A stretch of 24,836 bases of DNA from a bacterium. Its GTDB lineage: Bacteria; UBP18; UBA7526. This document shows, piece after piece, positions 7,449 through 14,699 of this stretch. Every line of letters starts with the position of its first letter. Within the stretch, counting starts at the first letter, position 1. A program made the translations under genes and the position numbers. The notes under the pieces are model-generated. The model worked only from the letters and a program-made list of their open reading frames with translations. It did not search any database and had not been told where the DNA came from. The stretch is from assembly GCA_030619985.1 (NCBI GenBank), contig JAUXAI010000011.1, forward strand, positions 1-24,836, in the 5' to 3' direction.

Positions 7449-7985
7449 ATGCGAAAAACGAGTTATAAATTGAAGACTCCTTTAACCATAGAAAAAGTGA
7501 AAAAATTGAGGGTGGGGGATAGGGTAAGGATTTCAGGAACCATCTATACTGCCCGGGATGCCAGCCATAAAAGACTAATGGCAGCTTTAAAAAAGAAATC
7601 TTTACCCATTCCTATAAGGGATCAGATTCTCTACTATACCGGACCAACCCCCGTTCGGCCAGGAAAGGTCATTGGTTCGGCTGGCCCGACTACCAGTTTT
7701 AGAATGGATCCCTATACCATTCCCCTATTAAAGAAGGGTCTCAGAGGGATGATTGGCAAGGGGGAGCGTTCCCAAAAAGTTAGGGAGGCCATGAAGAGGC
7801 ATCAGGCGATCTACTTCGCTGCCCCGGGAGGATGTGGGGCCCTTCTTTCTCGATATATAAAAGAGGCAAAGGTAATCGCCTATCCCGATTTGGGACCAGA
7901 GGCCATCTACAGGCTGGAAATAGAGGACTTTCCAGTAATTGTCGCTATCGATAGCGAAGGAAAGAGCCTTTTTAGGAGAGAGTAA
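7449..7985 (+). CDS. Class I fumarate hydratase, beta subunit (C-terminal domain type)
   Basis: The 178-residue partner of the preceding subunit. Diagnostic segments are [70 protein letters not shown] and [23 protein letters not shown] at 7449 is preferred: an in-frame GTG at 7425 would only add residues read through a purine-rich tandem repeat (units like GGGAAAGTG, 7411-7448) that are not conserved-looking. The stop is 1 base before the RNase PH start, so this is one transcription unit from murI to rdgB. Confidence 0.9.
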   Translation: MRKTSYKLKTPLTIEKVKKLRVGDRVRISGTIYTARDASHKRLMAALKKKSLPIPIRDQILYYTGPTPVRPGKVIGSAGPTTSFRMDPYTIPLLKKGLRGMIGKGERSQKVREAMKRHQAIYFAAPGGCGALLSRYIKEAKVIAYPDLGPEAIYRLEIEDFPVIVAIDSEGKSLFRRE

Positions 7986-7986
7986 G

Positions 7987-8715
7987 ATGAGAGCCGATGG
8001 CAGAGCACCAGATAGGATACGCAGAGTAAAGATTACCAGGAACTACATCAAGCCTGCAGAAGGCTCCTGTCTCATCGAGGTGGGGGATACTAAGGTCATC
8101 TGCACCGCTTCTGTTGAGGAGAAGGTTCCCCCCTTCTTGAGGGGCTTGGGAGAAGGCTGGATTACCGCAGAGTATGGAATGTTGCCGAGGGCTACATCGG
8201 ATAGGTCATCTCGCGAAGCATCTAGGGGACGAGTTGGTGGAAGAACCCACGAGATCCAGAGGCTAATCGGCAGGTCCTTAAGAGCAGTGGTCGATTTAAA
8301 GGCCTTAGGAGGGAGAACCATCTGGTTAGACTGCGATGTCATCCAGGCAGATGGGGGGACGAGGACGGCAAGTATTACTGGGGCTTTCGTTGCCTTAGTC
8401 GATGCCCTGAAATGGCTGAAGAAAGAGGGCAAGATAACCTCTTGGCCCATAAGAGACTTTGTAGCTGCCACCAGCGTAGGAATTGTGGATGGTAAGTCCC
8501 TTCTCGACTTAACATATGAAGAGGATTCCAAGGCAAGCGTAGATATCAATGTGGTCATGACGGGAGAAGGGAAGTTCGTTGAGGTCCAGGGGACAGCAGA
8601 GGAGCATCCCTTTACAAAGTTCGAGATGGATAAATTGATAGGTTTAGCGAAGGAAGGGATTGAAGAATTAATCGCTATCCAAAGAGAAGCCTTAGGAAAA
8701 CTTCCGTGCAAATAG
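7987..8715 (+). CDS. rph: Ribonuclease PH
   Basis: A 242-residue phosphorolytic 3' exoribonuclease that trims tRNA 3' ends. It opens with [20 protein letters not shown] and contains the family block [40 protein letters not shown], and [20 protein letters not shown]. The ATG at 7987 matches normal RNase PH starts and has AGGAG at about 7974; an upstream in-frame ATG would lie inside the fumarase gene. It overlaps rdgB by 10 bases, a widespread rph-rdgB pairing. Its position ahead of a tRNA cluster fits its role. Confidence 0.96.
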   Translation: MRADGRAPDRIRRVKITRNYIKPAEGSCLIEVGDTKVICTASVEEKVPPFLRGLGEGWITAEYGMLPRATSDRSSREASRGRVGGRTHEIQRLIGRSLRAVVDLKALGGRTIWLDCDVIQADGGTRTASITGAFVALVDALKWLKKEGKITSWPIRDFVAATSVGIVDGKSLLDLTYEEDSKASVDINVVMTGEGKFVEVQGTAEEHPFTKFEMDKLIGLAKEGIEELIAIQREALGKLPCK

Positions 8716-9287
8716 TTTTAGCAACCAGGAACCTCAAGAAAGCAAGAGAAATAAGGAAGATTCTAAAAGGACTAAACGTAGAATTTCTATCCCTGAAAGA
8801 TTTTCCTGAAATACAAAAGATTGAAGAGAAAGGGAGGAGTTTCTCAGAGAATGCCACCCTCAAGGCAAGGAAGGTTGCTTGCTTAACAAAGAGGATTTCA
8901 TTGGCAGACGATTCTGGCCTGGAGGTAGATGCCTTAGGAGGAAGACCAGGAATCTATTCTGCAAGATTTGCCAGAAATGACAGAGAAAGGAATAGAAAAC
9001 TCTTGAGATTATTGAAAAATATTCCCGCGAGTAAGAGGAAGGCGACCTTTAGATGCGCGGTAGCCATCGCCTGGCCGAATCGTAGAACCCAAGTTCTCGA
9101 AGGTAGATACCGGGGAAAGATCGCTTTCAAAGAGAGAGGCAAAGCAGGCTTCGGCTTCGATCCTATTTTTATCATTCCCAGATATAATAAGACCTTTGCT
9201 GAACTAGGCCTAAAGATTAAGAATAGAATTAGCCACAGATCTCAGGCCTTCAGAAAGGCAAAAAAAATATTAGAAAAAATGCTTTAA
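8706..9287 (+). CDS. rdgB: XTP/dITP diphosphatase (non-canonical purine NTP pyrophosphatase)
   Basis: A 193-residue HAM1/RdgB enzyme that hydrolyses dITP, ITP and XTP to monophosphates, keeping deaminated purines out of nucleic acids. Motifs: [28 protein letters not shown], the active-site block [28 protein letters not shown] and SHRSQAF. The start is GTG at 8706, inside the end of rph. The first tRNA of the cluster begins 3 bases after its stop, so the tRNAs are probably read from the same transcript. Confidence 0.95.
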   Translation: MQIVLATRNLKKAREIRKILKGLNVEFLSLKDFPEIQKIEEKGRSFSENATLKARKVACLTKRISLADDSGLEVDALGGRPGIYSARFARNDRERNRKLLRLLKNIPASKRKATFRCAVAIAWPNRRTQVLEGRYRGKIAFKERGKAGFGFDPIFIIPRYNKTFAELGLKIKNRISHRSQAFRKAKKILEKML

Positions 9288-9290
9288 CAG

Positions 9291-9366
9291 CGGGAAGTGG
9301 CGCAGCTTGGATTAGCGCGCGTGCTTTGGGAGCACGAGGTCGCGGGTTCGAATCCCGCCTTCCCGA
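9291..9366 (+). tRNA. tRNA-Pro (anticodon TGG)
   Basis: Acceptor CGGGAAG pairs with CTTCCCG; anticodon arm CGTGC/GCACG encloses TTTGGGA, giving TGG; T-arm GCGGG/CCCGC. The discriminator is A9366 and CCA is not encoded. It starts 3 bases after rdgB and ends 1 base before the next tRNA. Confidence 0.95.
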
Positions 9367-9367
9367 T

Positions 9368-9445
9368 GCGCCTGTAGCTCAGTCTGGATAGAGCATCGGA
9401 TTTCTAATCCGACGGTCGCAGGTTCGAATCCTGCCGGGCGCGCCA
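9368..9445 (+). tRNA. tRNA-Arg (anticodon TCT)
   Basis: Acceptor GCGCCTG pairs with CGGGCGC (one G-U); anticodon arm TCGGA/TCCGA encloses TTTCTAA, giving TCT; T-arm GCAGG/CCTGC; CCA encoded at 9443-9445. It reads AGA/AGG, the arginine codons this genome favours. Confidence 0.95.
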
Positions 9446-9551
9446 TCCCGAGCTGACAAGCGCGGGATGGCATCGAGGCCATAAAGCCGAGATGCCTTAA
9501 GGTCTCTCACCCCTTGGGGGTCGAGATCAAATTTTTGTGGGACAAAAATTT
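9446..9551. repeat. Palindrome-rich spacer between tRNA-Arg and tRNA-His
   Basis: About 106 bases with three hairpins in a row: ATCCCG.../CGGGAT (about 9445-9468), GGCATC.../GATGCC (9469-9496, with an inner GGC/GCC), and a perfect 10-bp inverted repeat AAATTTTTGT (9529-9538) with ACAAAAATTT (9542-9551) around a GGG loop. The last ends directly at the tRNA-His gene. No coding sequence is seen. Confidence 0.65.
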
Positions 9552-9629
9552 GGTGGCTGTAGCTCAGTTGGTTAGAGCACCTGGTTGTGGCCCAGGTGGT
9601 CGCCGGTTCAAGTCCGGTCAGCCACCCCA
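9552..9629 (+). tRNA. tRNA-His (anticodon GTG)
   Basis: The acceptor GTGGCTG pairs with CAGCCAC, and the extra G-1 at 9552, opposite C73, is the histidine identity element. The anticodon arm CCTGG/CCAGG encloses TTGTGGC, giving GTG. CCA is encoded at 9627-9629. Confidence 0.95.
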
Positions 9630-9643
9630 ATGCGCCTGTAGCC

Positions 9644-9677
9644 CCCCGTAAAGCCCCGCTAAAGCGGGACAACGGGG
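9644..9677. repeat. Nested palindromic insert in the D-stem of the split tRNA
   Basis: The outer arms CCCCGT (9644-9649) and ACGGGG (9672-9677) enclose inner arms CCCGC (9655-9659) and GCGGG (9664-9668) around TAAA. The insert as a whole spans 9643-9681. Confidence 0.7.
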
Positions 9678-9706
9678 CAGGCAGCGGATTAGCCCCGCAC
9701 CAATTT

Positions 9707-9783
9707 GTCTCCGTAGCTCAATTGGATAGAGCATCTGGCTTCGGACCAGAGGGTTGCAGGTTCGACTCCTGCCGGAGACGCCA
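9707..9783 (+). tRNA. tRNA-Arg (anticodon TCG)
   Basis: Acceptor GTCTCCG pairs with CGGAGAC; anticodon arm TCTGG/CCAGA encloses CTTCGGA, giving TCG; T-arm GCAGG/CCTGC; CCA encoded at 9781-9783. The gene lies inside the remains of another tRNA-Arg and is bracketed by CCCCGCA (9693-9699) and TGCGGGG (9789-9795). Confidence 0.95.
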
Positions 9784-9818
9784 AGTGATGCGGGGTCGGA
9801 CCACTAGGTCGTGGGTTC

Positions 9819-9839
9819 CTGCCTCGTCGGCAGACAGGC
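9819..9839. repeat. Hairpin insert in the T-loop of the split tRNA
   Basis: Twenty-one bases starting CTGCCTCGTCGGCAG (stem CTGCC/GGCAG) interrupt a T-loop that would otherwise read GTGGG TTCAAAT CCTAC. Confidence 0.65.
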
Positions 9840-9859
9840 AAATCCTACCAGGCGCGCCA

Positions 9860-9935
9860 GCCCCCATAGCTCAGTTGGAAGAGCACCTGACTCTTAATCA
9901 GGGTGTCCCAGGTTCGAGCCCTGGTGGGGGTACCA
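9860..9935 (+). tRNA. tRNA-Lys (anticodon CTT)
   Basis: Acceptor GCCCCCA pairs with TGGGGGT (first pair G-U); anticodon arm CCTGA/TCAGG encloses CTCTTAA, giving CTT; T-arm CCAGG/CCTGG; CCA encoded at 9933-9935. It directly abuts the end of the split tRNA relic. Confidence 0.95.
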
Positions 9936-9937
9936 CT

Positions 9938-10022
9938 GCGGACGTGGCGGAATTGGTAGACGCGTACGGCTTAGGACCGTATGCCTTTTGGCTTGGGGGT
10001 TCGAGTCCCTCCGTCCGCACCA
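9938..10022 (+). tRNA. tRNA-Leu (anticodon TAG)
   Basis: Class II tRNA. Acceptor GCGGACG pairs with CGTCCGC; anticodon arm TACGG/CCGTA encloses CTTAGGA, giving TAG; a long variable arm is present and CCA is encoded at 10020-10022. The trigger factor start follows 17 bases later. Confidence 0.95.
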
Positions 10023-10039
10023 AGAATGTAAGGATAACT

Positions 10040-11338
10040 ATGAAAGCGCAAGTAGAGAGACTGGGAGAATGCAAGATAGCTCTGAAGATAGAGGTTCCTG
10101 CAGACAGGATTATAGAGGAACTTGATAACCTCTATCAAGATCTACAGAAGAAAGCCAAGCTACCTGGGTTCCGGAGAGGGAAGGTTCCCCTTGATGTCCT
10201 GAAGACCTATTTTGCCAGAAGCCTAAAAGCAGATGCCCTGGATAGACTCATTCCTGATGCCTACCAAGAGGCTCTAAAGGAGAATGATTTTGTTCCTTGT
10301 TCCCAGCCCAAGATAGAAGAAGTAAAGTATGAGGAGAATAAGCCTTTGAGCTTTAAGGCCACAGTGGAAATAAAACCAGAAATAAGATTGAAGAGGTATA
10401 AAGGCATCAGGGCAAAGAGGGTTGTTAAGATAGTTAGGGAGGAAGATGTGGGCCGTGCCCTGGAGAGGCTTGCGTCAAAGCATGCAGAATTTACTAGTAT
10501 AGAAAACCGGCCGGCGAAGAAGGGGGACTGGGTAATCATTGATTTTGTAGGGAACATAGAAGGGAAGCCCTTCAAGGATAATGAGGCCAAGAACTTCTCC
10601 TTAGAAATCGGCTCCAAAACCTTAATTGGCGATTTTGAAAATCAGTTAATTGGTTTAAAAAGGGGAGAGGAGAAAGAGATCAAGGTAAGATTTCCCAAAG
10701 GTTATCACAATAAAGAGTTGGCTGGGAAAGAGGTTCTCTTTAAGGTGAACTTAAAGGAGATTAAGGAGAAAAAACTTCCTGAACTCAATGATGAGTTCGC
10801 TAAGGATTTAAAGTTCAATAACTTAGAGGAACTGAAGAAGCGGATTAAGGAGGATTTAGAAAAATATGAGACAGAACACAGTGAGAGACTTTTAAGGAAT
10901 AATCTAATGGATTGGCTGATAAAGAAGACCCCCTTTCCTCTTCCCGGGGCCATGGTTGAGAGGGAACTGGAAGTAATGATTGAAGATGCCTTAACCAGGA
11001 TGCGCTATTCAGGCCTGGATCCCAAAAGGATGGGGATTGAGGAGGCGAAGTTAAAGGAGGAGTATCGACCGAGCGCAGAGAGGAAGGTAAAAAACACCCT
11101 CATTTTAGAGGAGATTGCAAAGCAAGAGAATATTGAAATAAATGAGCAAGAGATAGAGAAGAGAATAGAGGAGATGGCTTTAAGCACCAACCAGAAGAAA
11201 GAAGATTTGAGAGACTTTTTTGATAGAGAGAGAAGCCATCTCGCTGGCTTGAGGGAAGAGATAAGATTAAAGAAAGCATTGGAACTCATTGTAAAAGAAG
11301 CAAGAATAAAGGAAGTAACGCAGAGACGCAGAAAATAG
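10040..11338 (+). CDS. tig: Trigger factor (ribosome-associated chaperone and prolyl isomerase)
   Basis: A 432-residue chaperone that docks at the ribosomal exit tunnel. The N-terminal ribosome-binding domain carries LPGFRRGKVPLDVL with the docking motif GFRRGK at 43-48. The FKBP-like domain follows at about 150-235 (KKGDWVIIDFVGNIEGKPF), then the helical C-terminal chaperone domain. The open frame runs back through the tRNA genes, but the true start is ATG 10040, with TAAGGA at 10029-10034 and the normal family N-terminus MKAQVERLGECKIALKIEV. It heads a tig-clpP-lon proteostasis cluster; clpX is not in this window. Confidence 0.96.
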   Translation: MKAQVERLGECKIALKIEVPADRIIEELDNLYQDLQKKAKLPGFRRGKVPLDVLKTYFARSLKADALDRLIPDAYQEALKENDFVPCSQPKIEEVKYEENKPLSFKATVEIKPEIRLKRYKGIRAKRVVKIVREEDVGRALERLASKHAEFTSIENRPAKKGDWVIIDFVGNIEGKPFKDNEAKNFSLEIGSKTLIGDFENQLIGLKRGEEKEIKVRFPKGYHNKELAGKEVLFKVNLKEIKEKKLPELNDEFAKDLKFNNLEELKKRIKEDLEKYETEHSERLLRNNLMDWLIKKTPFPLPGAMVERELEVMIEDALTRMRYSGLDPKRMGIEEAKLKEEYRPSAERKVKNTLILEEIAKQENIEINEQEIEKRIEEMALSTNQKKEDLRDFFDRERSHLAGLREEIRLKKALELIVKEARIKEVTQRRRK

Positions 11339-11446
11339 ACGCAGATGAGCGCAGATGGCAAGGAAGAGTAAACGGAATAGGGACGCAGATGACCGCAGAT
11401 AAATCTGCGAAAATCTGCGCTGTCAATCAGCGGCAATCTGCGTATA
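11317..11446. repeat. GCAGAT-type composite repeat at the trigger factor 3' end
   Basis: ACGCAGAGACGCAGAAAATAG supplies the last codons and stop of tig, followed by further ACGCAGATGAGCGCAGATG units. The block 11396-11446 matches 3102-3152 (behind smpB) with 2 differences in 51 bases. No gene is seen in the 230-base spacer before clpP beyond this repeat and the leader described separately. Confidence 0.75.
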
Positions 11447-11467
11447 GAAGGGAAGAAGAAAAGATGA

Positions 11468-11571
11468 ATCCCGTTAGACCTATATAGGTATTTTCTGTAG
11501 TGGGGTCAACGGGAATACAAATAGATAAGAAAGCAAAAACTTAAAATTTAAGAAAGGAGGTCTAACGGGAT
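11468..11571 (+). promoter_or_regulatory. clpP leader with SD-sequestering inverted repeat (candidate)
   Basis: Arm A, ATCCCGTTAGACCT (11468-11481), is perfectly complementary over 14 bases to arm C, AGGTCTAACGGGAT (11558-11571). Arm C contains part of the Shine-Dalgarno AAAGGAGG (11553-11560) and the first two bases of the clpP start codon. A third segment, arm B (GGTCAACGGGAAT, 11504-11516), can also pair with arm A using bulged bases. A-B and A-C are mutually exclusive, so one would free and the other hide the start site. ACCTATATAGGT (11479-11490) is also self-complementary. What is seen is the complementarity; a regulatory role is inferred. Confidence 0.6.
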
Positions 11572-12172
11572 GAACGAGAGAGAATTGAGGGAGAGATGGA
11601 AGTTAGAGGAATTAGCCAATATCTTTGTCGGTCTCATGAAGCACCGCATCCTTTTCTTAGGTGCCAGTTCTGTAGATCAAGAAGGCCGACCAATAGTGAC
11701 CGATATCGATGCCAATCGTCTCATCGGCCGCCTCTTATACTTAGAGGCAGAGGATCCTGATAAAGATATTGCCTTATACATCAATTCACCCGGGGGAGCA
11801 ATATCGGGAATGCTCGCTCTCTATGATACCATCCAGTATATTAAGCCCGATGTCTCAACCATATGCGTTGGTCAGGCAGTCTCAGCTGGTGCTTTGCTTT
11901 TAGCAGCAGGGAAGAAGGGGAAGAGGTTTGCTCTCTCTAATGCCAAGATCATGATTCATCAGCCCTCCGGGGGAGCAATAGGCACGGCAATAGATGTCGA
12001 TATTGAGGCCAAGGAATTGATGAGGACCAGAAAGAGACTGAATGAGATTTTGGCAAAGCATACTGGACAGCCCATAGAGAAGATCGAGAAAGATACGGCA
12101 AGAAACTTCTGGATGAGCGCTGAGGAGGCCAAGGCCTACGGGCTCATTGATAAGGTAATTACCACCCGCTAA
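11570..12172 (+). CDS. clpP: ATP-dependent Clp protease proteolytic subunit (ClpP-type, altered triad)
   Basis: A 200-residue S14 serine peptidase that should form the two-ring barrel fed by Clp ATPases. Clear landmarks are [20 protein letters not shown], the nucleophile S105 in [15 protein letters not shown], and H130 in IMIHQPSGG. The third triad residue, Asp in most ClpP (DTERD before FMSAEEA), aligns with Asn: [14 protein letters not shown]179. The N-terminal part is a little longer than usual around residues 33-48. It lies between tig and lon with no clpX next to it. It could be an active variant or a paralogue working with another ClpP elsewhere. A strong SD is overlapped by an inverted repeat. 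Confidence 0.92.
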   Translation: MNERELRERWKLEELANIFVGLMKHRILFLGASSVDQEGRPIVTDIDANRLIGRLLYLEAEDPDKDIALYINSPGGAISGMLALYDTIQYIKPDVSTICVGQAVSAGALLLAAGKKGKRFALSNAKIMIHQPSGGAIGTAIDVDIEAKELMRTRKRLNEILAKHTGQPIEKIEKDTARNFWMSAEEAKAYGLIDKVITTR

Positions 12173-12317
12173 ATCACGGATTAGCACAGATTGATTAAAC
12201 TGATTACAGGATGCACTTTGTTGGCATCCTAGAGAGCATAAATAATTAAGCATTGGCACGGATTTATTGATGTGCATCAGTGCTAATCTGTATCTTTTAA
12301 TCCGTCCCATCCGTGTT
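12173..12317. repeat. CACGGATTAGCACAGATT repeat between clpP and lon
   Basis: Starts immediately after the clpP stop with ATCACGGATTAGCACAGATT and ends with partly complementary GTGCTAATCTGT and AATCCGT segments (about 12280-12317), so it could fold on itself. The middle part (12203-12262, GGATGC...GCATCC, then AGAGAGCATAAAT) matches 3046-3105 in degenerate form. No gene is seen. Lon's SD AAGGAG (12318-12323) follows directly. Confidence 0.7.
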
Positions 12318-12329
12318 AAGGAGTAAAGA

Positions 12330-14699
12330 ATGGCAGAGAGGTTTGAGAGAAAGAAAAAGAAGGAGATAAGGATTCCCCCGACCTTACCCCTCTTGCCCTT
12401 AAGGGAGATGGTGGTTTTTCCCCATATGATCATCCCCCTCTTTGTGGGCCGGGAGAAGTCCCTCAAGTCCTTAGATGAGGCCATGCTCCATGGTCGCCTC
12501 ATCCTCTTAGTGGCCCAGAGGGCAGGGAATGTAGAGAGGCCTACTCCAGGTGATATCTTTGATATCGGTACTGTGGCCGAGATCCTTCAGTTACTCAAAC
12601 TTCCTGATGGGACAACCAAGATATTAGTGGAAGGGATCTCTCGGGCAAAGGTGGTAAGGTATCTCTTACAGGAGAAGTTCTTCCAAGTGAGAATAGAGGA
12701 GGCGGAGGAGGCCATTCTAAAGACTGTGGAGATGGAGGGATTGATGAGGTCGGTCACCTCCCAGTTCGAGGATTATGTGAGGCTCAATAGAAAGGTTCCT
12801 CCCGAGACACTGATGAGCGTCATCAATGTTGAGGAGCCGGGAAGGTTGGCGGATACCATCGCTGCCCACCTTACCCTAAAGACAAAGGATAAGCAGACCA
12901 TCTTAGAGGCCCTGGAACCCAGGGAGAGGCTGGAAAGGTTGGCTCAGATCTTGAATCGGGAGAATGAGATCCTGGGGATTGAGAAGAGGATCCGGGAGAG
13001 GGTGAAGAAGCAGATGACCACCACCCAGAAGGAGTATTATCTATCTGAGCAACTGAAGGCCATCCAGAAAGAGATGGGAAGGAAGGGTGAGGTAATAAGT
13101 GAGGTCGAGGAACTTAAAGGGAAGATCAAGAAGGCCAGGATGACCAAGGAGGCCCAGGAGAAGGCTCTGAAAGAGGTGGATCGGCTCTTCCAGATGCCTT
13201 CCATGAGCGCTGAGGCAGCGGTGATTAGAAACTATGTCGACTGGCTTATCTCTCTGCCTTGGGCAATTGAGACCAAGGATAAATTGGACATCAAAGAGGC
13301 GGAGAGGATACTGGAGGAGGATCACTATGACCTGAAGAAGCCCAAGGAAAGGTTATTAGAGTACCTTGCGGTAAGGAAACTGGTAGAGAAGATGAAGGGG
13401 CCCATACTATGCTTTGTGGGTCCGCCAGGGTCGGGCAAGACCTCCTTAGCAAGATCCATCGCAAGGGCCTTGGGTAGAAACTTTGTCAGGATGTCGTTAG
13501 GAGGAGTGAGGGATGAGGCAGAGATCAGGGGTCATAGAAGAACCTATATCGGCGCCCTGCCCGGTCGCATCATGCAGGCCATGAAGAAGGCTAAGAGTAA
13601 AAATACGGTCTTTCTCTTAGATGAAATAGACAAGATCGGAAAGGACTTTCGGGGAGACCCAGCAGCTGCCCTCTTAGAGGTCTTGGATCCAGAGGAGAAT
13701 AAGGCCTTCAGCGACCACTACTTAGAGGTGGACTTCGACCTCTCCAAGGTACTATTTATTACTACCGCTAATATAAGGGACTTTATCCATCCTACCCTCT
13801 TAGACAGGATGGAGATCCTCGACTTTCCAGGTTATACCCAGGAGGAGAAACTGAAGATCGCAGAGAGGTTCCTGGTTCCCAAGCAGCTCAAGGCCCATGG
13901 AATAACTAAAGAAAACCTAACCTTCTCTCCGCCCAGCATCCTGCGCATCATCAATAGGTACACCATGGAGGCCGGGGTGAGGAACTTAGAAAGGGAGATC
14001 GAGGCCATATGTCGCAAGGTGGCCAAGGAGGTAGCCAGGAAGGGTAAGGGCTTCGGACTCCGAGTGGGGAGAAAGGCCATTGAGAGGTATCTCGGACCAC
14101 CCAGGTATCGTCCAGAGGAGGCCCTGGAGAAGAAAGAGATTGGAGTAGCCACGGGACTAATCATAGGACCAGCCGGAGGAGAGCTGGCTACCATTGAAGC
14201 CACAGTGATGAGTGGCAAGGGGGAGAGGGAAGGACTCATCTTGACTGGAAGGCTACAGGAGGTCATGCAGGAGTCTGCCCGGGCTGCCCTATCCTATATC
14301 CGTTCGCGGGCCGACTCTCTGGGCATCGCGAGTGACTTCTATAAGAATGTGGACATCCACATCCACGTCCCCAAGGGAGCCATTCCCAAGGATGGCCCCT
14401 CTGCTGGGATCACCATGGCCGTTGCCCTGGCCTCTGCTTTAACCAAGAGGAGGGTGAAGAACAATGTGGCCATGACTGGTGAGATCACCCTGAGGGGAAG
14501 GGTCCTGGAGATTGGGGGAATAAAGGAGAAGGTCCTGGCCGCCCATCGGGCAAACATCCCAACAATCATTATCCCCAAAGAGAATGAGAAGGACTTGGTT
14601 GAGATTCCCGCCAATATCAAGAGAAGAATAAAGTTTGTCTTGGTTGAGAACATGGATGAAGTAATCAAAGTTGCTTTAGAGAAAAAGAAAGTTTCCTAA
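12330..14699 (+). CDS. lon: ATP-dependent protease La (Lon)
   Basis: A 789-residue cytoplasmic AAA+ protease degrading misfolded and regulatory proteins. Domains in order: LON substrate-binding domain (about 18-215, [20 protein letters not shown]), coiled helical region, AAA+ ATPase with Walker A GPPGSGKT (364-371), Walker B VFLLDEID (427-434) and [17 protein letters not shown]-like sensor region, then the S16 protease domain with the Ser-Lys dyad S691 (KDGPSAGIT) and K734 ([12 protein letters not shown]). Length is typical of LonA. Start ATG has AAGGAG 6 bases upstream. The stop TAA shares its last A with the ATG of the next gene, which ties lon to the pilT genes. Confidence 0.97.
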   Translation: MAERFERKKKKEIRIPPTLPLLPLREMVVFPHMIIPLFVGREKSLKSLDEAMLHGRLILLVAQRAGNVERPTPGDIFDIGTVAEILQLLKLPDGTTKILVEGISRAKVVRYLLQEKFFQVRIEEAEEAILKTVEMEGLMRSVTSQFEDYVRLNRKVPPETLMSVINVEEPGRLADTIAAHLTLKTKDKQTILEALEPRERLERLAQILNRENEILGIEKRIRERVKKQMTTTQKEYYLSEQLKAIQKEMGRKGEVISEVEELKGKIKKARMTKEAQEKALKEVDRLFQMPSMSAEAAVIRNYVDWLISLPWAIETKDKLDIKEAERILEEDHYDLKKPKERLLEYLAVRKLVEKMKGPILCFVGPPGSGKTSLARSIARALGRNFVRMSLGGVRDEAEIRGHRRTYIGALPGRIMQAMKKAKSKNTVFLLDEIDKIGKDFRGDPAAALLEVLDPEENKAFSDHYLEVDFDLSKVLFITTANIRDFIHPTLLDRMEILDFPGYTQEEKLKIAERFLVPKQLKAHGITKENLTFSPPSILRIINRYTMEAGVRNLEREIEAICRKVAKEVARKGKGFGLRVGRKAIERYLGPPRYRPEEALEKKEIGVATGLIIGPAGGELATIEATVMSGKGEREGLILTGRLQEVMQESARAALSYIRSRADSLGIASDFYKNVDIHIHVPKGAIPKDGPSAGITMAVALASALTKRRVKNNVAMTGEITLRGRVLEIGGIKEKVLAAHRANIPTIIIPKENEKDLVEIPANIKRRIKFVLVENMDEVIKVALEKKKVS

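Larger units (their letters stand above)
9632..9859 (+). pseudogene. tRNA-Arg (TCG-type) gene split by three insertions
   Basis: Four pieces of one tRNA lie in order: GCGCCTGTAGC (9632-9642), CAGCGGATTAG (9682-9692), TCGGACCACTAGGTCGTGGGTTC in two parts (9796-9818), and AAATCCTACCAGGCGCGCCA (9840-9859). Joined, they give 65 bases of a normal 77-base tRNA: acceptor GCGCCTG/CAGGCGC, T-arm GTGGG/CCTAC, CCA, and an anticodon loop containing TCG. Only about 12 bases (one T and the 5' anticodon strand) are missing. Insert 1 is a nested palindrome, insert 2 carries an intact tRNA-Arg, and insert 3 is a 21-base hairpin in the T-loop. Bacteria have no known way to splice this, so it is called a relic. 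Confidence 0.7.

Noticed and set aside
8043-8711. 222-codon open frame on the minus strand
   Set aside because: It is the mirror of rph, which is a clear family member; the minus-strand product resembles nothing and has no SD.
9632-9859. A functional multi-intron tRNA
   Set aside because: Bacteria lack the bulge-helix-bulge splicing system, about 12 bases including the 5' anticodon strand are missing, and an intact tRNA with the same anticodon is present.
9587-10039. Long N-terminal extension of the trigger factor frame through the tRNA genes
   Set aside because: The extension is read through four tRNA-derived segments; ATG 10040 has its own SD and gives the normal family N-terminus.
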